A stretch of DNA of 64,000 bases from Fervidobacterium sp. UBA5837 (GCA_002432805.1 DJGV01000007.1:82991-146990), one strand, 5' to 3'. Shown: positions 7,554 through 17,225, counted from the first letter of the stretch. Notes: a model not told the origin generated them from the letters alone. Numbers and translations are program-made.

Positions 7554-8684
7554 ATGGAATTCAAGATAGTTGGTGACTCACATGGTCCTTTCATGATGGG
7601 GTTGATTGAAGGTATCCCTGCAGGATTAACCATAGACAAAGAAACGATAGATGCAGAGTTGAGAAGGCGTCAGAAGGGCTATGGGCGAGGCGAGAGAATG
7701 CATATAGAAAGTGATGAAGTTGATATCGTCTCAGGCGTTTGGAATGGTATGACGACCGGTGCGCCAGTCGTTTTGATGATTGGTAACAAAGCAGCCAATC
7801 CAATCGATGCGAAAAAAGAAAGGACCGTTCCAAGGCCGGGACATGGTGATTATTCTGCTTGGGCAAAGTATGAATTGACGGATTTGAACGCATACACGGA
7901 AAGGAACAGTGCAAGGTGGACCGCTGCACTGGCGGCACTCGGAAGTGTGGCAAAGCAGTTTCTCACTATTTTCGATGTACATGTCATGGGGTTCGTTGCG
8001 TCGATCGGTAAAGTACACGTTGATGATACGCTCTTCGATGAGCTGCAAAAAGATTTCGATGCATACATCGAAAAACGGGACAACTCACTGGTAGCCTGCC
8101 CGTTCGAGGATATCTCTGAATGTATGATTCAAGAGATAGAGAACGTTGCATTCAAAGAGGCAACGACGCTTGGCGGAAGTACCAAAACGTTCGCTACGGG
8201 TGTTAAACCTGGGCTTGGAAGTTATTCAAATGTGTTCAACAAGGTTGATTCAAAGATAGGAAGGTATTTTATGTCCATTCCTTCAGTCAAGGGGGTTCAT
8301 ATAGGTCACGAAGATGTTTCATGCACTGGATTTGAATTTCAAGACCCATTCACATACGAAAATGGTAGAATAAAGAGGACAAAGAACTTCGCAGGTGGCA
8401 TAGAAGCAGGTATAACGAATGGTGAGAACATCGTCGTAACGACGTACTTCAAACCCATATCGACACTCGCAAATCCACTCAATTCGATAGATTTAGAAAC
8501 GAAAGAACGATGCAAGGCACCGTACATCAGGTCAGATTCGGTCATCGTGCCTGCTGCAACGGTGCTCACGGAAAGTGTGTTGGCCATGATTCTCATGGAA
8601 GAGATCGTGGACGGCTTTGGAAATGACAACATCGAGCTTATAAGGCAGAGGTACTTTGAAAAGTATTCACAAATGGACTTGTAG
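7554..8684 (+). CDS. aroC: Chorismate synthase
   Basis: Anti-1,4-eliminates phosphate from EPSP using reduced FMN. The N-terminal catalytic His is in GDSHG, with GYGRGERM and VPRPGHGDYSAWAKY (second His). 376 residues. The signature usually written ERASARETA reads ERNSARWTAA here, so a Glu is replaced by Trp; I recall a similar form in other Thermotogales, making this lineage divergence and not decay. Starts at ATG 7554 after GAAGGTGAGAAA, 42 bases behind aroE. Confidence 0.95.
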   Translation: MEFKIVGDSHGPFMMGLIEGIPAGLTIDKETIDAELRRRQKGYGRGERMHIESDEVDIVSGVWNGMTTGAPVVLMIGNKAANPIDAKKERTVPRPGHGDYSAWAKYELTDLNAYTERNSARWTAALAALGSVAKQFLTIFDVHVMGFVASIGKVHVDDTLFDELQKDFDAYIEKRDNSLVACPFEDISECMIQEIENVAFKEATTLGGSTKTFATGVKPGLGSYSNVFNKVDSKIGRYFMSIPSVKGVHIGHEDVSCTGFEFQDPFTYENGRIKRTKNFAGGIEAGITNGENIVVTTYFKPISTLANPLNSIDLETKERCKAPYIRSDSVIVPAATVLTESVLAMILMEEIVDGFGNDNIELIRQRYFEKYSQMDL

Positions 8685-8741
8685 ACAATAGCTATCATGA
8701 CCTGGTAACTCTGGTAACTAAAGAAGGAAGGGAAGAGATGA

Positions 8742-10265
8742 ATGAAGATTTTCTTAGTGGGAATGATGGGCTCTGGCAAGACTACTATCGCACGTATACT
8801 TGGAGATGTCCTATGCATCGATAAAATAGACATGGATGATGAGATAGAGAAGGCTGAAGGTAGGAAAATTTCCGAGATATTCGAAAAAGACGGTGAGGCA
8901 TATTTCAGAAGCCTTGAAAGTGCACTTTTGAAGAAATTGATCGAAAAAGATGGTTCTTTCGTCGTATCGACGGGCGGTGGTATCGTACTGAGTGATGAGA
9001 ATAGGATGCTACTAAAGAGAGAAAAGGTGATCTACCTGAAGGTCTCACTCGATGAGTTGAAAAGACGTGTTAGACTCGAAAATAGACCGCTTCTCGGAAA
9101 CGATAGAACACGCATGGATGATATATACGAAATGCGTAAGAACCTGTACGAAGAATTTGAAACACTCGATACAACGTACTTAGGCAAGTGGGAAACGGTT
9201 GCCAAGATTTTGTACACGTTGGATCTGAAAGATTTGGCAGCGTTTAAAGAGTTTAAGATTGACTCTACGATCCAAGATGTGCACATCGAAGTTGGTGGGT
9301 TGAAGGAATTACCGAGTGATAAATACGTTTTCACATGTGAGAAGGTTGCGCAACTCTACGGTGAATTCCTACCAACGAGGAGGCTTGTATTACCGAATGG
9401 CGAGAGCGCGAAAGACATCTCACACGTGCTCGATGCTTATGAGTACCTTCTAAAGAACGATGTGACAAGAAATGATACGCTCATCGGTGTGGGGGGCGGC
9501 ACGGCAACGGACTTTACAGGATTCGTCGGTTCAACTTACAAGCGTGGGATGAACTTTGCGTTTTATCCTACAACGCTTCTTGCAAGCATCGATGCTGCGA
9601 TCGGTGGTAAGAATGGAATAGATTTTGCAAAGTACAAGAACGTTGTTGGCACGATAAACATTCCAGCATACGTGGTGATAGATCCATTATGCCTCATCTC
9701 TTTGCCGCAAGAAACGTTCATCGAAGGGCTTGTGGAAGGTTACAAGATGGCATTGATATCGGGTGGAGTGTTTTACAGATTGTTCCTAAACGATTTAAAT
9801 GCATTGCTGAAGAGAAATCTATATGCGTTGAAGACATTCATAAAGGCGGCGGTAGAAGAGAAATTAAAAATAGTCGAGAAAGATTTGAAAGAAAAAAGTA
9901 TCCGAAGTTATCTGAATCTGGGACATACGTTAGGGCATGCGTTCGAATCAATTACAGAATTACCACACGGTCTGTCGGTCGGTTGGGGATTGTACAAAGA
10001 GTTAGAGTATTTCAAAGTAAAGGGATGCTTGAGTAAAAAGGATTGTGAAGAGATTCAAGGAACGTTGAAAAGATTTCTACCTGAAAGGATCATAAAGATG
10101 TGTGTGGAGAAAGTCGATAGGATACACAGAGAAGAGATGGAACGCTACATGGCAAACGATAAGAAAGTTGCACGGAGCGGAAAAGTGCACATTCCGATTC
10201 TACGTGGACTTGGTGACGTAGTACTTGAAGAAGTCGAGTTGAAAGATTTACTCGCCGTCGTTTGA
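8742..10265 (+). CDS. aroKB: Bifunctional shikimate kinase / 3-dehydroquinate synthase
   Basis: Natural fusion of two shikimate enzymes. Residues 1 to about 165 are shikimate kinase: Walker A GMMGSGKTT, the shikimate-binding FRSLE segment, STGGGIV and the lid NRPLLG. Residues about 170-507 are dehydroquinate synthase: VGGGTATDFTGFVGSTYKRG, the YPTTLLASIDAAIGGKNGI active-site loop, and the metal ligands in GLVEGYK, NLGHTLGHAFE and LPHGLSVG. The same fusion is known in Thermotoga. It provides steps 2 and 5 of the pathway in one polypeptide. Confidence 0.96.
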   Translation: MKIFLVGMMGSGKTTIARILGDVLCIDKIDMDDEIEKAEGRKISEIFEKDGEAYFRSLESALLKKLIEKDGSFVVSTGGGIVLSDENRMLLKREKVIYLKVSLDELKRRVRLENRPLLGNDRTRMDDIYEMRKNLYEEFETLDTTYLGKWETVAKILYTLDLKDLAAFKEFKIDSTIQDVHIEVGGLKELPSDKYVFTCEKVAQLYGEFLPTRRLVLPNGESAKDISHVLDAYEYLLKNDVTRNDTLIGVGGGTATDFTGFVGSTYKRGMNFAFYPTTLLASIDAAIGGKNGIDFAKYKNVVGTINIPAYVVIDPLCLISLPQETFIEGLVEGYKMALISGGVFYRLFLNDLNALLKRNLYALKTFIKAAVEEKLKIVEKDLKEKSIRSYLNLGHTLGHAFESITELPHGLSVGWGLYKELEYFKVKGCLSKKDCEEIQGTLKRFLPERIIKMCVEKVDRIHREEMERYMANDKKVARSGKVHIPILRGLGDVVLEEVELKDLLAVV

Positions 10266-10296
10266 ATCGTGAATTGTGAATTGCGAATCGTGAATT
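10264..10296 (+). repeat. Short direct repeats in the aroKB-aroQ gap
   Basis: GAATCGTGAATT occurs at 10264-10275 and again at 10285-10296, with a third GTGAATT core between them. The repeat starts at the aroKB stop codon and ends before the aroQ ribosome site. No hairpin is obvious; it may be replication slippage or a small intergenic repeat family. Confidence 0.6.
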
Positions 10297-10322
10297 TTGG
10301 TGACTGAGAGGAAGTGGAAAAA

Positions 10323-10790
10323 ATGGAAGAGATGGGAAAGTTTGGAAAGCTTGTGTTAGTGATCAATGGGCCGAATATGAACATGCTTGGTAAGAGGCCT
10401 ACTGACATATACGGTACGGAAACGTACGATGATTTGAAGACGATGATAGAATCGTTTGCGTTGAAGAACGGTATCGATGTAGAATTCTACCAATCGAATT
10501 CAGAAGGTGGCATAATTGACAGAATACAATTGCTGAATTATAATGGACTGATAATCAATCCCGGTGCTTACACACACTATTCCTATGCAATAAGAGATGC
10601 ACTCGAGATTGCAAAGATGCCAAAGGTAGAAGTACATCTCACGAACATCTTGGCAAGGGAATCTTTTAGGGAGAAATCGGTCACTGCTTCAGCGTGCGAT
10701 GGTGTGATATCCGGATTTGGTACCTTCGGATACATTTTAGCATTGGAATACATAAAGGAGAGGTTAGATAGAGGTTCCAAGAACGATTGA
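10323..10790 (+). CDS. aroQ: 3-dehydroquinate dehydratase, type II
   Basis: Dehydrates 3-dehydroquinate to 3-dehydroshikimate (dodecameric type II family). Landmarks: VINGPNMNMLGKR, the catalytic Tyr in DIYG, the Arg-containing flexible loop, QSNSEGGIIDRI, NPGAYTHYSYAIRDAL and EVHLTN, with the His of the catalytic pair. About 155 residues. The GTG at 10314 overlaps the ribosome site GAGAGGAAG; ATG 10323 has correct spacing. Last aromatic gene, 72 bases before proS. Confidence 0.95.
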   Translation: MEEMGKFGKLVLVINGPNMNMLGKRPTDIYGTETYDDLKTMIESFALKNGIDVEFYQSNSEGGIIDRIQLLNYNGLIINPGAYTHYSYAIRDALEIAKMPKVEVHLTNILARESFREKSVTASACDGVISGFGTFGYILALEYIKERLDRGSKND

Positions 10791-10862
10791 AATGGGAAAA
10801 ATGGAAAAATTGGAATTATTAGGTACAAGTCCAATAAAAGCTGGGTTACGGGAGGGAGAAAT

Positions 10863-12581
10863 GTGAGATACTCACAATTTTACGCACCCACGTTGAAGGA
10901 AGCACCTGGAGATGCGGATGTACCAAGCCAAGAATTACTGATAAGGGCTGGATTTATCAGAAAGATTGCTGCAGGTGTTTACACTTACTTGCCACTTGGT
11001 AGGAAGGTATTGCTCAAGATAGAACGCATAGTTAGAGAAGAGATGGATAACATAGGTGCAAATGAAATTCTGATGCCGATCGTTCAACCAGCTGAACTTT
11101 GGAAACAGTCCGGTAGGTGGGATGATTACGGTCCTGAGATGATGAAGTTGAAAGATAGGCACGGTAGAGATTTCACACTTGGTCCAACACATGAAGAACT
11201 TGTCACTTTTCTTGTCCAAAATGAACTCAACAGTTACAGACAACTACCTATAACGTTATATCAAATGGCAAATAAGTATAGAGATGAAATAAGGCCTAGA
11301 TTTGGAGTGCTTCGCGCAAGGGAATTTATCATGAAGGATGGCTATAGTTTTCACGATAGCTGGGAGTCACTTGATGAAACGTATCAGGCACACAGAAAGG
11401 CATATTCAAGAATCATGGAACGAGTTGGGCTGGAATATGCAGTGGTCGAGGCATCTTCCGGTACGATTGGTGGAAACGAATCGCACGAGTTCGTTGCATT
11501 TGCTGATACTGGTGAGAGTAATATACTCTTTTGCGATTGTGGCTATGCCGGTAGCGATGAGAGAGTTCCATACAAAGGTGAAATAAAGTACGATGATGAT
11601 GAAATGAAAGGTATCGAAAGAGTCTACACACCAAATGTGAGAACTGCGCAAGATGTTGCAGATTTTCTCAACTCTTCGATAAGAAAGATCGTAAAGACGC
11701 TTATATACAAAGGAAGAAATGGTTACTTCATGGCACTTGTCCCTGGAGATCGTGAACTTAACGAAGAAAAGCTCAAGTCATTCTTGAATGACCAATCTTT
11801 GGTGTTTGCAACACCGGAAGAGATCTTCGAAAATTTCGGTGTTCCAATTGGGTTTTTAGGGCCGGTTGGGACAAAAGGTATAAAGATCATTGCTGACCAT
11901 ATGATAAAAGGAATGAGAAATTTCATCGTGGGTGGTATGGAGAAAGATTATCACTTCGTCAATGTCAATGTGGATAGAGACTTTGGAGTAGATGAATGGG
12001 CGGATCTCGTTGTGACTACTAAAGGAGATCCATGCCCTGTGTGTGGCAAACCTCTCAACATGAAAAGGGGTATAGAATTAGGGCATATATTCAAGTTAGG
12101 GACGAAGTACTCACAAGCGATGGGAACAAAATATATGGATAAAGACGGTCAACTCAAACCATTCATAATGGGATGCTACGGTTGGGGAGTCTCACGAACG
12201 ATGGGGGCAGTTGTTGAACAACTTTACGATGAGAAGGGTATAATCTGGCCTCTTTCGATAGCGCCATTCACTACGATCATTACACCCGTGAGTAACAACG
12301 AAAATCTGATGAGTTTTGCAGAGAAACTTTACGAATTTCTAAATGGCAAAGGTGAGGAAGTATTGCTCGATGATCGAAATATATCACCAGGCATGAAATT
12401 CAACGATGCTGACCTAATAGGTATTCCATTCAGGATAACGATTGGTAAAACATTTAACGAAGGTAAAGTTGAAATCAAATGGCGCACAGGGCAACAGTAT
12501 AAAATTGAAGCAGACGTTGAGAAGATATATTCTTTCTTGCAAGATTCGAAATCGAAGTACAATTCACACAATAAGGCATAA
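10863..12581 (+). CDS. proS: Prolyl-tRNA synthetase, bacterial type
   Basis: Class II synthetase for tRNA-Pro, 572 residues. Motif 2 (GPTHEE and the following REFIMKD) and motif 3 (GCYGWGVSRTMG) flank an insertion of about 180 residues that matches the cis-editing INS domain which removes mischarged alanine; the C-terminal anticodon domain begins near PFTTIITPV. Starts at GTG 10863 with GGGAGGGAG upstream. It shares the strand and lies 72 bases behind aroQ with no terminator between, so it is probably read through from the aromatic operon. Confidence 0.97.
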   Translation: MRYSQFYAPTLKEAPGDADVPSQELLIRAGFIRKIAAGVYTYLPLGRKVLLKIERIVREEMDNIGANEILMPIVQPAELWKQSGRWDDYGPEMMKLKDRHGRDFTLGPTHEELVTFLVQNELNSYRQLPITLYQMANKYRDEIRPRFGVLRAREFIMKDGYSFHDSWESLDETYQAHRKAYSRIMERVGLEYAVVEASSGTIGGNESHEFVAFADTGESNILFCDCGYAGSDERVPYKGEIKYDDDEMKGIERVYTPNVRTAQDVADFLNSSIRKIVKTLIYKGRNGYFMALVPGDRELNEEKLKSFLNDQSLVFATPEEIFENFGVPIGFLGPVGTKGIKIIADHMIKGMRNFIVGGMEKDYHFVNVNVDRDFGVDEWADLVVTTKGDPCPVCGKPLNMKRGIELGHIFKLGTKYSQAMGTKYMDKDGQLKPFIMGCYGWGVSRTMGAVVEQLYDEKGIIWPLSIAPFTTIITPVSNNENLMSFAEKLYEFLNGKGEEVLLDDRNISPGMKFNDADLIGIPFRITIGKTFNEGKVEIKWRTGQQYKIEADVEKIYSFLQDSKSKYNSHNKA

Positions 12582-12657
12582 TGGGTGACAGAAATAGTAG
12601 AACGATTAGAACAAAATCAAGATGAATTATAAAGAATGCTCTATCAAAGATGGAATA

Positions 12658-12684
12658 GCCGTCCTCGAAGGGACGGCTTTTTTA
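12658..12684 (+). terminator. Intrinsic terminator after proS
   Basis: GCCGTCC (12658-12664) pairs with GGACGGC (12671-12677) over a 6-base loop and is followed by six T. It ends the aromatic operon/proS unit. Confidence 0.92.
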
Positions 12685-12844
12685 TCAGTTTATTTCAAAA
12701 ATGAATGCATAATATGGCAAAATAGAACAAAATAACTACTAAGTTAGTCTAATAAAGAGACGAGTACATTTCTGTGAAGTTTATTGGTGAAATTGTTCAT
12801 TTTTCTACAAAATCTGATACAATTCTATTGGGGGGTGTTTTAAG
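12685..12844 (+). promoter_or_regulatory. Promoter-bearing gap before rtcB
   Basis: AT-rich gap. A TACAAT at 12818-12823 is a reasonable -10 box, but the -35 (GTTCAT at 12795-12800, spacer 17, or TTGTTC at 12793 with spacer 19) is weak. The ribosome site GGGGGGTG lies just before ATG 12845. Nothing else recognised. Confidence 0.4.
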
Positions 12845-14263
12845 ATGCCTACCTCAAATGGTGTAGAAAAATGTGGCAAGTACGTGTATCGAATAAAAAA
12901 GAGTGGAAAGATGTTAGTCGATGCGGTGATACTTTCAGATTGGGAAACGCTAAACGAAGATGCCGTTGAGCAAATAAAGAACGTTGCAACGTTACCCGGA
13001 ATTGTAAAAGAGGCATATGCAATGCCTGATATACATTGGGGCTATGGATTTCCGATAGGTGGTGTTGCAGCTTTCGATGTAGAAGATGGAATAATAAGTC
13101 CTGGTGGTGTTGGTTTCGACATCAACTGCGGCGTTAGAATGCTCGTTGTGGATGGAATTGGAACACTCGTTAAAAGGCAGTTGGACAGTATAGTAAAGAG
13201 AATCTACGAGACTGTACCAGTAGGTGTTGGCGAGCGAAGTGAACTACGTTTTTCAAAGTCAGATTTCAAGCGAGTTGTAACCAGTGGCACTAAACAGATT
13301 ATCGAGATGGGATACGGCAATGTTGAAGACCGCGAAAGGGTAGAAGACTACGGATACATACCAGAATGTGACTTTGCAGATGTGAGTGATGAGGCAGTAG
13401 AGCGTGGAAAAGATGAACTAGGCACGCTGGGTGCCGGAAATCATTTCATCGAAATACAAGAGGTTGATGAAATCTATGATGAAGAGATAGCAAAACAATT
13501 CGGCCTGAAAAAGGGCGACATAACGATATTAATTCACACAGGTAGCAGAGGATTTGGTCATCAGATTGCGACAGATTACATAAGGAAGATGAGAGACGAA
13601 CTCAAAGAGCACAATAAGTCCATTCCAGACAAACAACTGATAAATGCACCTTTCAAAAGTGCACTTGGGCAGGCTTATTACAGAGCTATGAATTGTGCAG
13701 CAAATTACGCATTTGCAAATAGGGAGATCATAACACACATGATAAGAAAAATTTTCAAAAAAGTTTTGGGAATGGACGTTAGATTGGTGTACGATATAAC
13801 ACACAACATAGCAAAGGTTGAAGAGTACGAAATTGATGGCCAAAAAAGACAATTAGTTGTCCACAGAAAAGGCGCAACGAGGGCATTTGGGCCGAATAAT
13901 CCAAAGTTACCGGATCTCTTCAAGTCAACTGGTCAGCCTGTGATCATTCCAGGCAGCATGGGAACATCATCTTATTTGTTGGTAGGAACCAAGAAAGCTG
14001 AAGAGTGGACATTTGGCTCTACCGCACATGGTGCTGGCAGGACATTGGGTAGAAGAGAAGCAACGAGAGAACTGACATCTGAACACGTGCTCAAAGCTCT
14101 TGAAAAGAAAGGTGTTACAATTATGGCAAGGTCTAAAAAAGGCATCGTTGAAGAAGCTCCAGAAGCATACAAAGATGTTGACAATGTTGTAAGGATAGTA
14201 GATGAATTAGGTTTATCACTAAAGGTTGCAAAATGCATACCAATAGGGGTGATCAAGGGTTGA
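12845..14263 (+). CDS. rtcB: RNA-splicing ligase RtcB
   Basis: GTP-dependent ligase that joins 2',3'-cyclic phosphate or 3'-phosphate RNA ends to 5'-OH ends in tRNA repair or splicing. Metal-site motifs: GVGFDINCGVR (Cys), GAGNHFIEIQ (His), HTGSRGFGH (His) and THNIAK (His); the guanylated His is in STAHGAGR near the C-terminus. About 472 residues, full length. No archease gene is adjacent. The stop overlaps the next gene's ATG as TGATG, so they are translationally coupled. Confidence 0.97.
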   Translation: MPTSNGVEKCGKYVYRIKKSGKMLVDAVILSDWETLNEDAVEQIKNVATLPGIVKEAYAMPDIHWGYGFPIGGVAAFDVEDGIISPGGVGFDINCGVRMLVVDGIGTLVKRQLDSIVKRIYETVPVGVGERSELRFSKSDFKRVVTSGTKQIIEMGYGNVEDRERVEDYGYIPECDFADVSDEAVERGKDELGTLGAGNHFIEIQEVDEIYDEEIAKQFGLKKGDITILIHTGSRGFGHQIATDYIRKMRDELKEHNKSIPDKQLINAPFKSALGQAYYRAMNCAANYAFANREIITHMIRKIFKKVLGMDVRLVYDITHNIAKVEEYEIDGQKRQLVVHRKGATRAFGPNNPKLPDLFKSTGQPVIIPGSMGTSSYLLVGTKKAEEWTFGSTAHGAGRTLGRREATRELTSEHVLKALEKKGVTIMARSKKGIVEEAPEAYKDVDNVVRIVDELGLSLKVAKCIPIGVIKG

Positions 14264-15774
14264 TGAATACGGATAACGATCTTCCCAACGATGATCTGTA
14301 CACTGAAAAAAATAATGAGATGAGTGAGATGTTGGAAGGGTCCTTCTTTACCAGTGGCCATATTGGCAGCGAAGCTTTGGCAAATGATGAGAAGACTTCT
14401 TCCAAGAAGAATCAGAATATCAAACAAAATCCAAAAGGACATGGAGACAAAAATGAAAGGACTCTAACATTTGAAGGGTTATTTTCTGCTGTTTATTTGG
14501 TCATAACGCAGACTGTTATCTTCACGTCGATTGCGTTATATTTTGGATTAAACGAAGTGTGGTTGGGCATCGCATCATCTTTTCCTATGGCATTTCAGGT
14601 ATTTCAGATTTTTGCACCGGCTTTGATCGAAAGAATACCAAAGAAGAAATACCTTTTGATGTTCTTCAATTCTGGAAGATTTCTCTGGATCTTGTTGATA
14701 CCATTTCTCTTTTCGTCAAATCGTTCTCCAAAGATTTTCGTGCTCGTTTTCGCAATAAGTCAGATCTTTGCAGCATTTTCGGGTAACATTTGGCTTAGCA
14801 TAGTTTCAGATACAATTAAGCCAGAACGTAGAGGAAAATACCTTGGATTGAGAAACTTTTTTGTCTCACTTGCAACGTTAGTTTCGTTCTATTTATTTTC
14901 CCTTATCGTGGATAATGTGAAAAGGCCATACAATTACATGCTCGTTATCATTGGTGCCATGGTAGCGAGTCTGTTTTCCGTAGTGTTGCTGAAACCACTG
15001 GAGGAAAAAAGGGCAAGAACGACTGGTAGCTTAAACGATTTGAGACTTGTTACCAAAGACAAGAACTTTATGAGACTCTGCAAGGCATATTTTGCTTGGA
15101 ACTTCGCGATATTGATAACATCACCATTTTTTGCTTATCATCAGCTTAATAACATAAAGCTGCCAGTCACTTACATCAGCTATTCCTCAATAGCTGCATC
15201 TCTACTTTCGATGGTATTTTACACGCTTTGGGGAAGACTGTCGGACGAATTCGGCCACAAGAGTGTCTTAATAGTAGGCATGTCGATCGTTTCTATAACT
15301 CCTGCCGTATGGATATTGATGAATGAAAGAGATTGGATATTGGCAATGATATTAGATGCGATACTATCTGGTGTAGGTTGGGCAGCAGTTAACTTGGCGT
15401 TTGTAACACTTCCTTTGGAAGCTGCATCGAGCAGTTCACCCATGTACTTTGCAGTCTTTTCAGCTCTCGGTGGTTTAGGCGGAACAATAGGTTCGATCAT
15501 AGGTGGATTTTTAGCACAATTCTTCAATTCTTTTGATTTCCACATAGGCACATTTCACATATACGGACTACAAATATTGTTCTTGATAGAAAGTGTACTG
15601 AGGTACATGACTATCCCATTATTTGCCAAAGTTTCAAGTAAGAAATACGTCTCACCTGCTACGATGTTTACAAACGTTATCTCAGTTCTTTCGGGAAGAC
15701 ATGCGATGCGAATAAACGAAGAAAACAGAACGGACTTGATCATAGGTAGAAAGCGCATAAATCGATGGTGGTAA
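14263..15774 (+). CDS. Major facilitator superfamily transporter
   Basis: About 503 residues with roughly 70 charged residues first (rich in Asn, Asp, Glu and Lys), then about twelve hydrophobic segments from FEGLFSAVYLVITQ onward. The loop DTIKPERRGKYLGLRN after helix 4 and GRLSDEFGHKSVLI in the second half are MFS loop motifs. The substrate is unknown. ATG 14263 overlaps the rtcB stop. The frame continues upstream to ATG 14233 inside rtcB, but the overlap start is more likely. The long hydrophilic N-terminus is unusual for a bacterial MFS protein. Confidence 0.85.
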   Translation: MNTDNDLPNDDLYTEKNNEMSEMLEGSFFTSGHIGSEALANDEKTSSKKNQNIKQNPKGHGDKNERTLTFEGLFSAVYLVITQTVIFTSIALYFGLNEVWLGIASSFPMAFQVFQIFAPALIERIPKKKYLLMFFNSGRFLWILLIPFLFSSNRSPKIFVLVFAISQIFAAFSGNIWLSIVSDTIKPERRGKYLGLRNFFVSLATLVSFYLFSLIVDNVKRPYNYMLVIIGAMVASLFSVVLLKPLEEKRARTTGSLNDLRLVTKDKNFMRLCKAYFAWNFAILITSPFFAYHQLNNIKLPVTYISYSSIAASLLSMVFYTLWGRLSDEFGHKSVLIVGMSIVSITPAVWILMNERDWILAMILDAILSGVGWAAVNLAFVTLPLEAASSSSPMYFAVFSALGGLGGTIGSIIGGFLAQFFNSFDFHIGTFHIYGLQILFLIESVLRYMTIPLFAKVSSKKYVSPATMFTNVISVLSGRHAMRINEENRTDLIIGRKRINRWW

Positions 15775-15844
15775 GCAGCACAAAGTACTAAAGTATTACG
15801 GAGGATAGATAATAAGCAGATAAATGAGCAGATACATAAAAATG

Positions 15845-15880
15845 AAAGTGCAGAGGTGATTTTACCTCTGCACTTTTGTA
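15845..15880. terminator. Bidirectional terminator between MFS gene and decarboxylase
   Basis: Perfect 13-base-pair inverted repeat: 15845-15857 with 15864-15876, loop of 6 bases. The arms begin with AAA and end with TTTT, so it can serve both converging transcripts. Confidence 0.9.
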
Positions 15881-15918
15881 TAGACTTATTTATATACTTA
15901 CTCGTCTAAGATATACTG

Positions 15919-17103
15919 TTATTTACTGCTCTGCGAAAAATTGCTTCTTACTTCAACTGCTTCGAACTCTTCGTCGGAGAGAATGCCATTTTCGAATATT
16001 ATCTTTGGAGAAGGAATTCCGTTGAAATTGGTACCGTATTCCGTTGTGTAGGCACCAGTTGCATGGAAATAAATTATATCACCTAAAGTAGTCGATTTCG
16101 GCAAATCAATATCGTAGTACATGACATCCATGCTATCGCATGTAGGACCGGCAAGTACGAATTTTTCAAACTCTTCATCTTCCTTACCGTCAACGGTTAC
16201 TCTGTATCTGATGTTTTGAATTGTCTCCGTTAAACCATGGAAAACACCGGCATCAACGTAAACCCAATTTTCATCGCCTTTCTTGCTACGAAGAATGACT
16301 CTTGTAACCATAACACCGGCATTCCCTACCATAGATCTACCAGGCTCGACTATGACTGTGATGTTATCTCCAAGATATTCGTCCACTGCTTCGTTTATCA
16401 CCTTTGCGATATCTTTTATCTCCGGTATGCCTCTGCTGTAACGAACGGGCATCCCACCACCAGTGTTGATCATCGTCATCGTTATTCCAAATTGTTTCGC
16501 TTCTTCAAAGACTATGGAGGCTTCTCGAATCGCAGTTCTCCAGTTTTCCGGGTTATAATTCTGAGAACCGACATGGAAACTTACACCTATTGGATTGAGA
16601 CCATTAGTCTTTGCATATTTTACAAGTTCTATGGCATGATTAACGCTTGTTCCAAATTTCCTTGTAAGTGGCCAGTCTGCATCCTCTTCCATTCCATTGG
16701 TACTCAGTCTCACGTAGACATTTGAACCAGGTGCCACCATTGCTATCTTTTCAATTTCCATTTCTGCATCGACTGCAAACATTCTAATGCCTTGTTCATA
16801 CGCAAATCTTATGTCTTCTATTCTCTTTATTGTATTTCCAAAGCTCATCCTGTTTGGTTCAATACCCAACGAGAGCAATTTTTCTATCTCACCGCGCGAG
16901 GCCACATCGAAATGGCTTCCAAGATCTCTAAGGAGCTTTATGATCTCAACATGAGAATTGGCCTTCACTGCATAGTATACTTTACAATCGTTTATGTTCT
17001 CAACCAGCTGCCTATAGTTGTTCTTCACTACGTTTAAATCCATAACCAAGACCGGCGTTCCAAATGCTTCAGCAATCTGTCTCAGTTTTTTCATCCTTCT
17101 CAT
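15919..17103 (-). CDS. Ornithine/lysine (ODC-type) decarboxylase, PLP-dependent fold III
   Basis: Alanine-racemase-fold decarboxylase close to eukaryotic-type ornithine decarboxylase, probably supplying putrescine or cadaverine for polyamines. The PLP Lys is in YYAVKANSH; VSFHVGSQN, the glycine phosphate loop TGGGMP and the EPGRS motif follow; the substrate Cys-Asp pair is in GPTCDSMD near the C-terminus, as in ODC. 394 residues. The GPTCD form and the absence of other lysine genes favour ODC/LDC over diaminopimelate decarboxylase. The ribosome site GGGAGG is 2-3 bases from ATG 17103 and 11 from ATG 17094, so the start is ambiguous by 3 codons. Confidence 0.85.
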   Translation of the reverse strand: MRRMKKLRQIAEAFGTPVLVMDLNVVKNNYRQLVENINDCKVYYAVKANSHVEIIKLLRDLGSHFDVASRGEIEKLLSLGIEPNRMSFGNTIKRIEDIRFAYEQGIRMFAVDAEMEIEKIAMVAPGSNVYVRLSTNGMEEDADWPLTRKFGTSVNHAIELVKYAKTNGLNPIGVSFHVGSQNYNPENWRTAIREASIVFEEAKQFGITMTMINTGGGMPVRYSRGIPEIKDIAKVINEAVDEYLGDNITVIVEPGRSMVGNAGVMVTRVILRSKKGDENWVYVDAGVFHGLTETIQNIRYRVTVDGKEDEEFEKFVLAGPTCDSMDVMYYDIDLPKSTTLGDIIYFHATGAYTTEYGTNFNGIPSPKIIFENGILSDEEFEAVEVRSNFSQSSK

Positions 17104-17169
17104 TACCTCCCTTTATAATTTGTCGTGTTTATGATAGAATATATTTGCCCAAATATACATAAAGATGAG

Positions 17170-17198
17170 TTTAAAATATTGCGCAATTATGTTACAAT
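17170..17198 (+). promoter_or_regulatory. Promoter of the GGDEF-truA unit
   Basis: TTTAAA at 17170-17175, a 17-base spacer, TACAAT at 17193-17198. It heads the long plus-strand run that continues into the chemotaxis genes. It lies in the divergent gap with the decarboxylase gene. Confidence 0.6.
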
Positions 17199-17225
17199 TC
17201 CTATAACATAACATTGGGGGGAAGT

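Noticed and set aside
12582..12844. Leader peptide or riboswitch before rtcB
   Set aside because: Only a terminator and a weak promoter are seen; no short ORF with a ribosome site and no alternative pairing with the hairpin.
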